Of a stretch of DNA of 64,000 bases, positions 45,972-54,725 are shown piece by piece. Every line of letters begins with the position of its first letter. Within the stretch, counting starts at the first letter, position 1. Location: positions 372,001 through 436,000 of the forward strand of contig NZ_JARXIA010000001.1 in assembly GCF_031127875.1 (NCBI RefSeq). The letters are read 5' to 3'. A program made the translations under genes and the position numbers. The notes under the pieces are model-generated. The model was not told the origin of the DNA and did no database searches. It saw nothing but the letters and a program-made list of their open reading frames with translations. The DNA is from Pelagicoccus sp. SDUM812005 (lineage in GTDB: Bacteria > Verrucomicrobiota > Verrucomicrobiia > Opitutales > Opitutaceae).

Positions 45972-47249
45972 ATGGGAGAGCGGGACCGGAGCGAGGTCGG
46001 GGCCGGGATCGAGGCGAAGTTGGCCGAACGGAACAACAACTTCATTTTCGCGCTTTTTGGCGGTTGCCTGATGCTGCTCTCGCTGGTGTTGCCCTTCGCC
46101 TATGCCCGCAAGGAGGTAAGCTTGGGTCTGTCCGCGCTGCAGGTGCTTCTTTGGGCGGTGTTTTGCGCCGCTTGGATGCGGCAGGGGTATTTGATAGAAA
46201 AGGCAGGCGCGGGCTTTTCGAGCGATGACTTGGGCTTGAAGGCCGAGTCGCCTTCGCGCCTGCAGGAAGTGTTGCTCTATCTCCTGGTATTCGGACCGAG
46301 TTGCCTCGCCTACATTTATGTGGCCCAGCTGAATACCGCGTATTTCGGATTCAACTACATTTTGATGTTCGTGGTGGCCGGGTTCGCTCCCTTGATCTTT
46401 CCGCTTTGGCTGGCGGCTCTCTACTTGCTTTTCCAGTGTTTCGCTTGGCTGTTGATCGGTCGCTTGATGTGGGGTGGCTGGATGAACTTGGCGGATGTGG
46501 TGACCATGGTTTCCGGCTATTTCTTCTCGGCGATGATGTTCTACATCTTTCGGCGAGAGCGCGCTTCTCGCAGCCGCGCCTTCGCGCTTTCGGTGGAGCT
46601 GGACAAGGCGAACGAGAAGCTGCGTGCGTACAGCAAGCAGGTGGAAGAGCTGGCGGCGACGCAGGAGAGAAACCGAATTGCTCGCGAGATCCACGACACG
46701 ATTGGCCATTCGCTTACGGTGGTGAACATGCAGCTGGAGACGGCGAAGGCATTGCTCGAGAAGGACCGCGAAAAGGCGGCCAGCTTTTTGGAAAAGGCTC
46801 AGGAGGTTACCAAGAAGGGGCTTGCGGAGGTGCGATCCTCGGTTGCGTCCTTGCGTTCTTCGCCGCTGGATGGAGTGCCGCTCAAGCGGGCGCTCGAGAG
46901 CTTGGCGAAAAGCTCCCTAGGGCTGGAGGTGAAGTTGAACTTTGCGGTGGTGGAGGGAGGGGAAACGGTGCCAGCGGCGGCCGAGGCGGCATTGTACCGC
47001 TCGGTCCAGGAGGCATTGACCAACGTGAGGAAGCACGCGGCGGCGACGGAGGTGTCGGTGCGGCTCGACTTCTCGGAGCGCAACCGGGTCGGGTTGGAAG
47101 TGGGTGACAATGGCAAGGGGTGCTCGGCGGCGTCGGGCGGTTTTGGCATCATGGGAATTCGGGAGCGTATCCAACTTTTGGATGGAGACGTTTCGTTTTA
47201 TACCTCGCCAGGCGAAGGCTTTCGTTTAAGCATCTCGATACCCCGATGA
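45972..47249 (+). CDS. NarL-type sensor histidine kinase
   Basis: A 425-residue membrane histidine kinase. Six hydrophobic segments occupy the first ~190 residues (from FIFALFGGCLMLLSLVL to SGYFFSAMMFYIF), followed by a coiled-coil linker (VELDKANEKLRAYSKQVEEL). HisKA_3 phospho-acceptor His241 is in REIHDTIGHSL, and the ATPase domain has RSVQEALTNVRKHAAA, GDNGKGC and GGFGIMGIRERIQLLDG. The second ATG (45972) is preferred because AGGAG sits five bases before it. Its TGA overlaps the response regulator ATG (ATGA). No extracytoplasmic ligand domain of size is present, so it may sense membrane state. Confidence 0.92.
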   Translation: MGERDRSEVGAGIEAKLAERNNNFIFALFGGCLMLLSLVLPFAYARKEVSLGLSALQVLLWAVFCAAWMRQGYLIEKAGAGFSSDDLGLKAESPSRLQEVLLYLLVFGPSCLAYIYVAQLNTAYFGFNYILMFVVAGFAPLIFPLWLAALYLLFQCFAWLLIGRLMWGGWMNLADVVTMVSGYFFSAMMFYIFRRERASRSRAFALSVELDKANEKLRAYSKQVEELAATQERNRIAREIHDTIGHSLTVVNMQLETAKALLEKDREKAASFLEKAQEVTKKGLAEVRSSVASLRSSPLDGVPLKRALESLAKSSLGLEVKLNFAVVEGGETVPAAAEAALYRSVQEALTNVRKHAAATEVSVRLDFSERNRVGLEVGDNGKGCSAASGGFGIMGIRERIQLLDGDVSFYTSPGEGFRLSISIPR

Positions 47250-47911
47250 GTGAGCGTATCCGTATTGTGCTAGTGGACGACCAAGCCCTTTTTCTGGAGG
47301 GCTTGCGGACGCTGTTGTCCTTGGAGCCATCCTTGGAAATCGTGGGCGAATGCCTGAACGGGCAGGAGGCGCTGGAGGCGTGTCGGCGCTTGAAGCCGTC
47401 GATCGTGCTGATGGACCTGAACATGCCGGTGTTGGATGGCGTAGCGGCGACAAAGGCGATCAAGGCGGAGATGCCGGAGGTCAATGTGCTGACCTTGACG
47501 ACCTTCGACGACGACGAGCGCGTGTTCGAGGCCTTGAAGGCTGGATCGTCCGGCTACCTGCTGAAGGATACTCCGTCCAGGCAATTGGTGGAGGCGATTC
47601 GGGCGGTCAGTGCGGGGGAGTCCTTTTTGCAGCCTTCGATCGCGTCCAAGGTGCTGGCGGAATTTTCGCGCATGTCCTCGCCAGCCAAGGCAGCGGAGCG
47701 GAAGCCGGTCAAGTTGTTGGAGCCGCTTTCGGCGCGGGAGGAGGAAGTGCTGGTTTGGCTGTCGCGCGGTTGCAGCAACAAGGAAATTGCCGGGCGTCTT
47801 TCCCTAGCGGAGGGCACGGTGAAGAATCACGTGTCGAACGTGCTGGGAAAGCTGGGCGTCCTGGACCGGACTCAGGCGGCCCTCATGGCGCGGGACTTGG
47901 GCCTGGTGTGA
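47246..47911 (+). CDS. NarL/LuxR-family response regulator
   Basis: A 221-residue regulator: receiver domain with Asp57 as phospho-acceptor in IVLMDLNMPVLDG, LTTFDDDE and KDTPSRQ (conserved Lys), then a Ser/Pro-containing linker and a LuxR-type helix-turn-helix (about 155-215: LSAREEEVLVWLSRGCSNKEIAGRLSLAEGTVKNHVSNVL). It is coupled to the kinase by ATGA overlap. A bidirectional terminator separates it from the convergent TonB-dependent receptor gene, so the receptor is not in the same transcript but could be a target. Confidence 0.94.
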   Translation: MSERIRIVLVDDQALFLEGLRTLLSLEPSLEIVGECLNGQEALEACRRLKPSIVLMDLNMPVLDGVAATKAIKAEMPEVNVLTLTTFDDDERVFEALKAGSSGYLLKDTPSRQLVEAIRAVSAGESFLQPSIASKVLAEFSRMSSPAKAAERKPVKLLEPLSAREEEVLVWLSRGCSNKEIAGRLSLAEGTVKNHVSNVLGKLGVLDRTQAALMARDLGLV

Positions 47912-47950
47912 GGGGCCCGTTTTGCGGAGGCCGGTGAGATTTCTCCACGG

Positions 47951-47980
47951 AAAAGGCCCCTTCTGACGAAGGGGCCTTCC
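47951..47980. terminator. Bidirectional terminator between response regulator and TonB receptor
   Basis: Arms AAGGCCCCTTC (47953-47963) and GAAGGGGCCTT (47968-47978) form a perfect 11-base stem with a TGAC loop, flanked by AAAA on the left. It lies between the stop codons at 47911 and 48005 of the two convergent genes. Confidence 0.85.
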
Positions 47981-48004
47981 TGGTTAACTGTTCTGAGCTA
48001 CCGC

Positions 48005-51000
48005 TTAGAACGAGAATGTATTGGTGATCTTCCAGACGGTTCCTTCCGGGATGCGAACCGTTGCTGGGCTGCCGTCGGGCTGGACCGTGATCGGAATGAG
48101 GTCGTCGCTGGCGAAGAGGTTCCTTACGTTCAGCTGGATGTTCCAATCGATGCGATCGTTTAGCGGACGGCTGTAGCCGACCCACATGTCGATGTTGTCC
48201 TCGGCAGGTCCGACGAAGGGGTTGTCTAGGTCGAAGGCGCGTGGATCGTCGATGGTGGCACCGGGCAGGATGGGGTAGCCGACGACCTGACCGTCCTGCC
48301 AGCGGTAGGCGCCGCCTACATTGAGTCCGGAGAAGGTGCCGTCGGAGAAGGAGTAGTTCGTGATGAGGTTGAAGCGCCACGGGCGGAGCTCCGGCACGTT
48401 GGCGCCTTCTTGCATGCGGTAGAGCCAGTAGCCTGACATGTACTCGCGGGTGAACTTGCCCAGTAGCGATTCGTTCGGGCTGTAGCTGCCGTTCCAGAAG
48501 CGAACGTCGCCCACGACTCCGACTTGCTCGCCGTCGAGAGTGACGGGCGAGTTGTAGACTGCCCAGCGGGCTTCGGTCCATTCGACGAGGGAGCCTGCCA
48601 TATTGGTGCGTTCCGCGGTGGTCTTGGATGCGTTGGCGGAGATGTTCCAGTTTTTGACTGGCTGGGCGGCGAGTTCGAACTCGATGCCTTCCGAGCGAGT
48701 GTCGCCCGAGACGGTGAAGCCGTTTGGAATGGTGCCCCAGATGAAGTTTCCTTGGTCTGCGGAGGCGATGTCGATGCCCCAGAGATCGTACCAGGAGTCG
48801 GGGAGGCGCGTATCCATGTAGGCTTGGGTGATCGCGTCGCCGACGGCTTGGGCGTAGGCGATTTGCTCGTCGCTCCAACCGTCTTCGGGCGTGCTGTCGG
48901 CAGCGATGCCGAGTGGATCGTAGCCTTCACGGAAGTCGGCCCAGCCGCCTACGTTCGCCCGGAGCAGGTTGCCGCGTCCGAAGCCGTATGCCCAGGCCTC
49001 GGCGCCCCAGATCATGTAGGCTCCGCCGAAGCTGTCCAAGCTCGCGTCCGAGACCTTGGTTTCGTACCAGGTGGTGCGCAGGGAGAGCTTGTCTTCAAAC
49101 ATGGATACGCGGAAACCGTAGTCCTTGGTGGTGCCTTTCGGCGAGGCGATGGAGTTGCCGTAGACATCGATGCGGCCGGCGGATGGCTGGAAGTTTTCCG
49201 ACTCGTTGTAGAAGAGGGAAACGTTGGCTCCGCCTGGGAGACGGTCGCGCCAAGCTTGGGGCGTGTGCACGACGAGACTGTAGCTGCGGCTGTAGTCGGA
49301 GTCTACGTTGTTCGGCTCCCTGGGGAGGGCGTAGTCGGCGCTTTCCAGATCGATCGTATCGCTTCCGTCACTACGCTTGGGCAGTTCGCCGCCGCCTTTG
49401 GAGAAGGCGGATTGTTCGTCGTGGCGCACGCCAATGCTGGGAACGACCAGCCCGTCGAACATGTAGCCTTGCCAGTTCATGGCCCAAGACTCGGTCTTGG
49501 TTTTCTGAAGGGAGGCGTTGGTGGTGAGCAGGTCGCGGTCGCCCTCGGCGTCGCTGATGAGGTTGAGCGCGTAGTCGGCTCCGTTCCAACCGACGTAGTT
49601 GGCTGGGTTCATGGCTTGGGTGGACTCGTCGCCGTATTGGTCGATCCAGACGTCGTCTGGCGAGGCGGATGAGTTCCAAGTGGTATTGAACACGGGGAGG
49701 TTGCCGTCGCGGGGGATTTGGGTCGCGTAGAGGCGGCCGATGTTGGCTCCGGAGAGGCGGGAGCGGTTGGAGATGTCGTCCGAGAGGTAGGTCAGCACGT
49801 TAACGGTGCGGTTTCTCAGGGCGGTGTCGTCGTTGAAGGTGACGCCGTAGGAGAGCGGCGCGGCGTAGCGGAACCAGCTTCGGTCTTCCCATTCGTGGGT
49901 TTCGTTGCTGAGGAGGCCGGTGAAGACGTGGCGGCCTACGATTTCGCCGAGTTTGTTGTCGCCGAAGATGTCGCGTCCTTCCAGTTCCGCGAAGGCGGTG
50001 AGGCGTTCGGCGTCCCGCTTGGAGACGTAGCTATTGTTGGAGAACTGGTCGGATATCATAGCGGCTCGCCCGTAGTTCGGGTTGACGGATCCGTCGACGA
50101 GGTGGTTGTTCAGGTCGATGGTGATCGCTTGTCCGAAGTCGGAGGTGAGGTTGGTCTGGCCGCGCTCCAGGTTTTCGCGATAGACGGCCGCTTCCAGGCC
50201 GAGCTTGTTGTCGAGGAAGGTTTGGGAGAGGTTCGCGTTGAGCACGTCGAAGTCCGACCACTCTTCCTTGTTCGGTCCGTCGATCAGCTTGTTGCGGAAG
50301 TCGAAGATGGAGGTGTCGAGCAGGCGCTCGTCCTTGTAGAAGTCGTAGTTTTCGCTGGTTTGCAGCGTTCCTTCCAAGTCTTTGCGAGCGATGACGCCGG
50401 ACATGATGGTCCAGGGAAGCGACACGGTGGAAGTGACGTTCTTGGAGATGTCGGTGGTGATCAGCCGATGCTCGGAGCTGGTCGGGTCGTCGAAGACGGC
50501 TACGATGCCGCCGTAGTTACGTCCGAAGGCTCCGATCGCCTGGTTAAAGTAGTTCGAGTTGCTGCCGCGCACACCGGCTCCGAGATCGCCCGCGGCGCGC
50601 AGGGCCTCGATAGTGGGACCGTCGCTTTCGCCGAGGGTTAAGGGATTGATGCCTCCGGCTTGGCGAATGGCAGCTAGCTCGCTATTGGTCCACCAGGGCG
50701 TGATGAGGTCGCCTGGAGGTAGGATGCGGGGACGGTTGGCTTCGATGCTGCCGTTCTCGAACTTTACGTTCAGCTGGGTGCTGGCGCTGTCGGTCTTGAG
50801 GAATTGCGGCTCGTAGCGCAGGGCGGTGAAGAGTCGCTTGTCTTCGTTGAAGGCCGGGCGTTGCTGGTACTTCGTATTGTCGTTTAGGACGGCGACGCGG
50901 AAGGAGAGCTCGTCCTCGATGAGGGTTATGTTCTTGTCGGCGGAGAAGCGCAGGCTTCCGTAGCTGCCGAAGCCGAGGGATACTTTTCCGTCGTCTCCGA

Positions 51001-51574
51001 AGTGGGCTCCGTTGACCGAGGCGTTGATGATGCCGGCAGGGGCGCCGATGCCGAAGAGAATGGCGTTGGGGCCGCGTTGGAGGTCGACGCGACCGACGTT
51101 GTAGGAATCCCAGGGAACTCCGGTGAGGAAGAAGTCGCGCGTATTGTCGGCCTGGCTGAGGCCGCGGACGCGGGTGCTTTCGTGCGGAGCCATGCGTTGG
51201 TTCGTGTCGTCAAGGGCGTTGCCGTTGCCGAGACCCGCGAAGTTGCCTCCGACGCCGGATACTTCAGTGTTGGTGGTGTACTGGAGCAGGGTTTCGTTGT
51301 TGGTGGCTCCGGTATCCTTGAGGAAGTCTTCGGTTATGACGCTGATGGCGGAACCGACGTCCTTGAGGTCGGTGCGAATACGGCTGCCAGCTAGGGTCGA
51401 AGTGGCCCTATAGCCGCTCGAGTCCTCGGAGGTAACCTCGAAGGGGGAGAGCTCGAAGACTTCCTCCTCTTCGTCGTTTTGGGAGAAGCCGCTCGTGGCC
51501 GCTAGGGAGAGGGCGCTGGTCAGGAGGAAGAGCCCGCTGAGCCTTCTCCTTGGGTAGTGTGTAGGTTTTGTCAT
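48005..51574 (-). CDS. TonB-dependent receptor (large, Opitutae type)
   Basis: Outer-membrane transporter of 1,189 residues. An N-terminal signal peptide (LFLLTSALSLAATSGF, cleavage near FSQ) is followed by an acidic NDEEEE stretch, the TonB-box-like ELSPFEVTS segment, and the plug domain (LAGSRIRTDLKDVGSAISVI, then GVPWDSYNVGRVDLQRGPNAILFG). The rest is the beta-barrel ending in an aromatic ITNTFSF. The length and the N-terminal style fit the very large TonB-dependent receptors common in Opitutae, often for polysaccharide fragments, but the substrate is unknown. The long 5' region (51575-51962) is empty. A two-component pair is convergent with it. Confidence 0.92.
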   Translation of the reverse strand: MTKPTHYPRRRLSGLFLLTSALSLAATSGFSQNDEEEEVFELSPFEVTSEDSSGYRATSTLAGSRIRTDLKDVGSAISVITEDFLKDTGATNNETLLQYTTNTEVSGVGGNFAGLGNGNALDDTNQRMAPHESTRVRGLSQADNTRDFFLTGVPWDSYNVGRVDLQRGPNAILFGIGAPAGIINASVNGAHFGDDGKVSLGFGSYGSLRFSADKNITLIEDELSFRVAVLNDNTKYQQRPAFNEDKRLFTALRYEPQFLKTDSASTQLNVKFENGSIEANRPRILPPGDLITPWWTNSELAAIRQAGGINPLTLGESDGPTIEALRAAGDLGAGVRGSNSNYFNQAIGAFGRNYGGIVAVFDDPTSSEHRLITTDISKNVTSTVSLPWTIMSGVIARKDLEGTLQTSENYDFYKDERLLDTSIFDFRNKLIDGPNKEEWSDFDVLNANLSQTFLDNKLGLEAAVYRENLERGQTNLTSDFGQAITIDLNNHLVDGSVNPNYGRAAMISDQFSNNSYVSKRDAERLTAFAELEGRDIFGDNKLGEIVGRHVFTGLLSNETHEWEDRSWFRYAAPLSYGVTFNDDTALRNRTVNVLTYLSDDISNRSRLSGANIGRLYATQIPRDGNLPVFNTTWNSSASPDDVWIDQYGDESTQAMNPANYVGWNGADYALNLISDAEGDRDLLTTNASLQKTKTESWAMNWQGYMFDGLVVPSIGVRHDEQSAFSKGGGELPKRSDGSDTIDLESADYALPREPNNVDSDYSRSYSLVVHTPQAWRDRLPGGANVSLFYNESENFQPSAGRIDVYGNSIASPKGTTKDYGFRVSMFEDKLSLRTTWYETKVSDASLDSFGGAYMIWGAEAWAYGFGRGNLLRANVGGWADFREGYDPLGIAADSTPEDGWSDEQIAYAQAVGDAITQAYMDTRLPDSWYDLWGIDIASADQGNFIWGTIPNGFTVSGDTRSEGIEFELAAQPVKNWNISANASKTTAERTNMAGSLVEWTEARWAVYNSPVTLDGEQVGVVGDVRFWNGSYSPNESLLGKFTREYMSGYWLYRMQEGANVPELRPWRFNLITNYSFSDGTFSGLNVGGAYRWQDGQVVGYPILPGATIDDPRAFDLDNPFVGPAEDNIDMWVGYSRPLNDRIDWNIQLNVRNLFASDDLIPITVQPDGSPATVRIPEGTVWKITNTFSF

Positions 51575-51962
51575 GTTCGAATCGCTTGGTTTGATCGGGG
51601 TTGTTTTTTGTTTCCGGGTTTGAACTGGATTTTGCTAGGCGCCGCATTGTGAATCGGCCGCCGAACTCCAGGCGGGAAAGGGTTGAGACGGCAAAGAATC
51701 TAAAAGATAGAACGTTAAATCAAATAACTCGGGTAAGTTGGGTAGTGGATTTGGGGGAAGGCATAGCTCGACTGTCGGGAAGCTATCTAGAGGGGTCGTT
51801 GGAAGTGTCGATGGGAGGGGCAAACCTCATGATGCATCGTTAAATCTAGGAGCCGAGGAAAGCCCCTCCTGTCAATTCAAATTGCGAGTCCCACTTGGTT
51901 GAAAGGGACGCGGCTGTGGGTCGACGCCGCAGTGGCGTTCGGAAGTTGAGGGGGCGGCGCGG
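51575..51962. other. Intergenic region upstream of the TonB receptor
   Basis: About 390 bases between the receptor start and the end of the TPR gene. The part from about 51690 to 51740 is AT-rich and could hold the receptor promoter. No conserved ORF, tRNA or clear riboswitch-like structure is visible; the short frames here have no recognisable features. Confidence 0.5.
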
Positions 51963-53369
51963 CTAGGGGTTTTGGCGAAAACTTTGTCGAAAGGATTGCT
52001 CTAGAATTTCCAGGTCCTCGAGGGAGCGGTTCGGATGATCCTGCAGTTCGCGAATCCGCTTCCGCGCTTCGGTTCGCCGCTTTTGTGAGATTGCGATTTT
52101 AGCCAGCATAACGAGGGGATCCGGGTGGGAAGGTTCCGCTTTGAGGGCGGCGGTGGCTTCTTGGTTTGCCATTGCGAGGTAGCCTTGCATGAGGGCAATC
52201 ATCGACAGTTGTATATAGGAGCGCGCTTCGTTGGGTTGGAGCCTTTTGGCGTGCTGGAATTCCGTCTTCGCTTTTTCGTAGAGCCCGATCATGGCGTAGC
52301 GTTTTCCGTTTCCGAAGTGGACGTATCCAGAATCAGGGCACGAGATTAGAGCTTGGTCGATGGCTCGGGAGAGCTCGCTGTAGTTTTGCTCTTCCATAAG
52401 AAGATGGATGAGAGCGGCCCAGGATTCGGAATCGCGCGGCGCGAGCGAAGTCGCCTGTTGGTAGTAGGCTTTGGCAGCGGCGAGCTTGCCTTCGCTTTGG
52501 TAGAGCGTTCCCAGTTGTTTCAGGTAGGCGCTAGAGTTGGGGGCGAGTTCGATCGCTCTTTCCAGCAGTCTTTGGGCGGAGGTGGGATCGTTCGATGTCG
52601 CCGCAGCGACGCTCAGTTGGTAAGGATCGTAGCAATGGGAGTCGATTTCCTCGAGGTAGGGATCCGGTATCGGAATCTGTTTTCCGAAGGAGCGCGTCCT
52701 GGCAATTTCCGCGAGTTCGCTTTGCTGCAAGTGTTCGAGAACCGTGGTGAGCAAGGCCCATCCGGCGCGGAATCCTGGATCTATGGATACGGATTTCTCG
52801 AACTTGGAGAGGGCATCTTGCCAGTTTTCTTCGTGGATGTCGCAACGGGCTAGGCCGAGTAGCGCATGCGTGCTTGGGGGGGCGGTGGCGGCTGCTTTCT
52901 GGAACGTTTCTTTGGCTAGGTCGTAGCGGTTCAGTTTCAGCTGCAACTCTCCCAGCTTGAGCAGTGGCGCGAGGGGGGCGCTGGCTTTGCTGGCGGCGAG
53001 GGCTTGCAGCTCGTGGGCTTCACGCAACTGGCCGAAGCCAGCGAGCAAGCTTGCGAGGAGATGGGGCCAGGCGGGCTGGTCGGGATCTCGTTCCATTAGT
53101 CGACGGTAGGCCTGCATGGCTTTGGACGGTTCGCCATTGGCATGGTAGAGCTTAGCGAGCCTCTCCAAGGCTTGCCGGTCTCCCGCTTCGGATTGCGAAA
53201 GGGCTTTCTCGACCTCGGTCTGGTAGATTGCGGAAGGGTCGCGGGGTTCGGTCTGGAGCGCGGCATTGCTGTCCTCGTGGGGCGCCTTGCCGCAGGCTGC
53301 CAAGGCGAAGCCAAGGAGGAGCTTGGCAAGAAGGGAAACGATTGGTCGGAAATTGCTCATGGGAATCAT
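51963..53369 (-). CDS. TPR lipoprotein of unknown function
   Basis: A 468-residue protein with a lipoprotein signal peptide (MSNFRPIVSLLAKLLLGFALAAC; lipobox LAAC, Cys near 26). The mature part is nearly all tetratricopeptide repeats: SQSEAGDRQALERLAKLYHANGEPSKAMQAYRRL, then SAYLKQLGTLYQSEGKLAAAKAYYQQA and the later FGNGKRYAMIGLYEKAKTEFQ. It is probably anchored to the outer or inner membrane facing the periplasm. Its start ATG overlaps the FG-GAP stop (ATGA), indicating translational coupling; FG-GAP and TPR partners are often combined in Verrucomicrobia and Planctomycetes. Confidence 0.85.
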   Translation of the reverse strand: MIPMSNFRPIVSLLAKLLLGFALAACGKAPHEDSNAALQTEPRDPSAIYQTEVEKALSQSEAGDRQALERLAKLYHANGEPSKAMQAYRRLMERDPDQPAWPHLLASLLAGFGQLREAHELQALAASKASAPLAPLLKLGELQLKLNRYDLAKETFQKAAATAPPSTHALLGLARCDIHEENWQDALSKFEKSVSIDPGFRAGWALLTTVLEHLQQSELAEIARTRSFGKQIPIPDPYLEEIDSHCYDPYQLSVAAATSNDPTSAQRLLERAIELAPNSSAYLKQLGTLYQSEGKLAAAKAYYQQATSLAPRDSESWAALIHLLMEEQNYSELSRAIDQALISCPDSGYVHFGNGKRYAMIGLYEKAKTEFQHAKRLQPNEARSYIQLSMIALMQGYLAMANQEATAALKAEPSHPDPLVMLAKIAISQKRRTEARKRIRELQDHPNRSLEDLEILEQSFRQSFRQNP

Positions 53370-54421
53370 CGTTTGCTCCAGATGCGAACGCGACTCATCG
53401 TGCCCCAGGGTGGATAGGCGTGGAATCCCCCGGTCACGATTTCCGGGAAGGCGTCGCCCTCGAAGTTCGCAACGCTTGCGCTTACCAGGTGAGTCGGAAT
53501 CGAGGCGAGCGGGATTTCTTCGAACTCTTCGTCTCCATTATTCAAATACGCGACCAGTGAGTACGCTTCAGCTTTGCTCCATTCGTTGAAGCCGCTGACT
53601 GCGATTATGTCCACGTCTCCATCGAGGTCCAGGTCGATCCCGACAGGGCTGTAGGCTCCAGGCAAGTCGGCAACGCGGTGGTAGGTGAACTGGGCTTGTC
53701 CGTCGTTCTCCAACCACTGTACGCCGTGCCAAGGGCGAGCTCCGGGCTCGGCGTAGTCGAAACCGTCCCCGTTGGTATAGAGAATGTCGTAGTCGCCATC
53801 CTGGTCGAGGTCGCAAAGGCTGATCCCGCTGCTGCCGAAGTCTTCGTTGGTCGAGCCGAAGACGATCCGATCCGAGAAGTTTCCTTCGCCATCGTTTTCG
53901 AAGAGGTGGATCTCCTCGTATTGCTGCGAGACGATCGCGACGATGTCTAAGGAGCCGTTGCCGTTTAGGTCCTCGACGGCGACGTTGACGGTTCCTGGCA
54001 GACGAGAGAGGGTGTGGCTTTGGAAGGTCCAGCCGCCTTGGTTTTCCAGCCATGCGATTTCGCCTTGCTGGTATCCAAATTTCGCTACGGCTATGTCGAG
54101 TCGCCCGTCTCCGTTGAAATCGCCCGCCCTAAGGTCAGTTACGCGGTAAGTGTCGCTGACGATTTCATGTGAAACGTAGCGTTCTGCTCCGGTATTTTCC
54201 AGCACGTTGACGGAACCGATCAGGTCGTTGTTGGGGAAGACTTGGCCCATGCAGGCAAGAAGTATATCGAGGTCGCCGTCTTGATCGATGTCTACGGTTT
54301 CGGAGTGCACCGGAGCGGGAAGCTGGTCGGCGAGGATGCGTTCTTCGTATCGAGAGCTCGTCGATTGGCGTATCCAACTTAGGGAGTTGGATTGCGCGTC
54401 GCAGACCAGCACGTCCATCAA
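53366..54421 (-). CDS. FG-GAP/VCBS repeat protein, main part
   Basis: At least seven FG-GAP/VCBS-type repeats, each ending in a calcium-binding-like D-x-D-G-D-x-D loop (DIDQDGDLDILLA, DFNGDGRLDIAVA, DLNGNGSLDIVAI, DLDQDGDYDILYT, DLDLDGDVDIIAV and so on). These form beta-propellers on the outside of cells or in the periplasm. As an isolated frame it would start at a TTG or ATG in mid-repeat and have no signal peptide. The same frame continues upstream, past one TAG at 54533-54535, to a full lipoprotein signal peptide (see the fragment at 54533-54646). Its TGA overlaps the ATG of the TPR lipoprotein. Confidence 0.8.
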   Translation of the reverse strand: MMDVLVCDAQSNSLSWIRQSTSSRYEERILADQLPAPVHSETVDIDQDGDLDILLACMGQVFPNNDLIGSVNVLENTGAERYVSHEIVSDTYRVTDLRAGDFNGDGRLDIAVAKFGYQQGEIAWLENQGGWTFQSHTLSRLPGTVNVAVEDLNGNGSLDIVAIVSQQYEEIHLFENDGEGNFSDRIVFGSTNEDFGSSGISLCDLDQDGDYDILYTNGDGFDYAEPGARPWHGVQWLENDGQAQFTYHRVADLPGAYSPVGIDLDLDGDVDIIAVSGFNEWSKAEAYSLVAYLNNGDEEFEEIPLASIPTHLVSASVANFEGDAFPEIVTGGFHAYPPWGTMSRVRIWSKR

Positions 54422-54532
54422 GCCGTCGGCATCGAGGTCGACGGCTTTGACGTGGGTAATCCAAGGGCGAGCGCTGGCGGGTGTTCCGATCTCGGCGCTC
54501 GAATAGGCGAGGGAGGGCGGCGCGTTATTGAT

Positions 54533-54646
54533 CTATTCCGTTTCGCTGCCGCTGGGCTCGCGACCGCAGGCGGCTAGGAAGATAAGGAGCGGCAGCGCGA
54601 GCAGGCTGCGGCTTGCGCGGATTCTCGTGGGGCGGGGCTGAGGCAT
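54533..54646 (-). pseudogene. Lipoprotein signal-peptide fragment ending at an in-frame TAG, 5' part of the FG-GAP gene
   Basis: ATG at 54646 opens a 37-residue peptide with a typical lipoprotein signal: basic start (RPTRIRASR), hydrophobic LLALPLLIFL, and lipobox LAAC with Cys27, ending at TAG (54533-54535). The frame is exactly that of the FG-GAP repeats: codons 39-75 after the TAG are open and include a FG-GAP-like motif (HVKAVDLDADG). The pair therefore reads as one lipoprotein gene broken by a single amber codon, or read through at it. A base substitution, a sequencing error or true recoding are all possible. Confidence 0.78.
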
Positions 54647-54725
54647 GCCGCAAATAGTTTATCGTTCAATCATGCATGTCAATGGGATCGGTGGCGCTTT
54701 GGGAGGGGTGGAATCAATGCCGGGG

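Noticed and set aside
51601-51843. An 80-residue frame in the receptor leader
   Set aside because: It has no hydrophobic, catalytic or repeat features, no Shine-Dalgarno, and lies across the AT-rich stretch expected to hold the promoter.
53366-54646. Genome-wide reassignment of TAG (for example pyrrolysine)
   Set aside because: Many neighbouring genes with firm family identity (rpmF, hrpB, the M29 aminopeptidase) end at TAG at the expected length, so TAG is a working stop in this organism.
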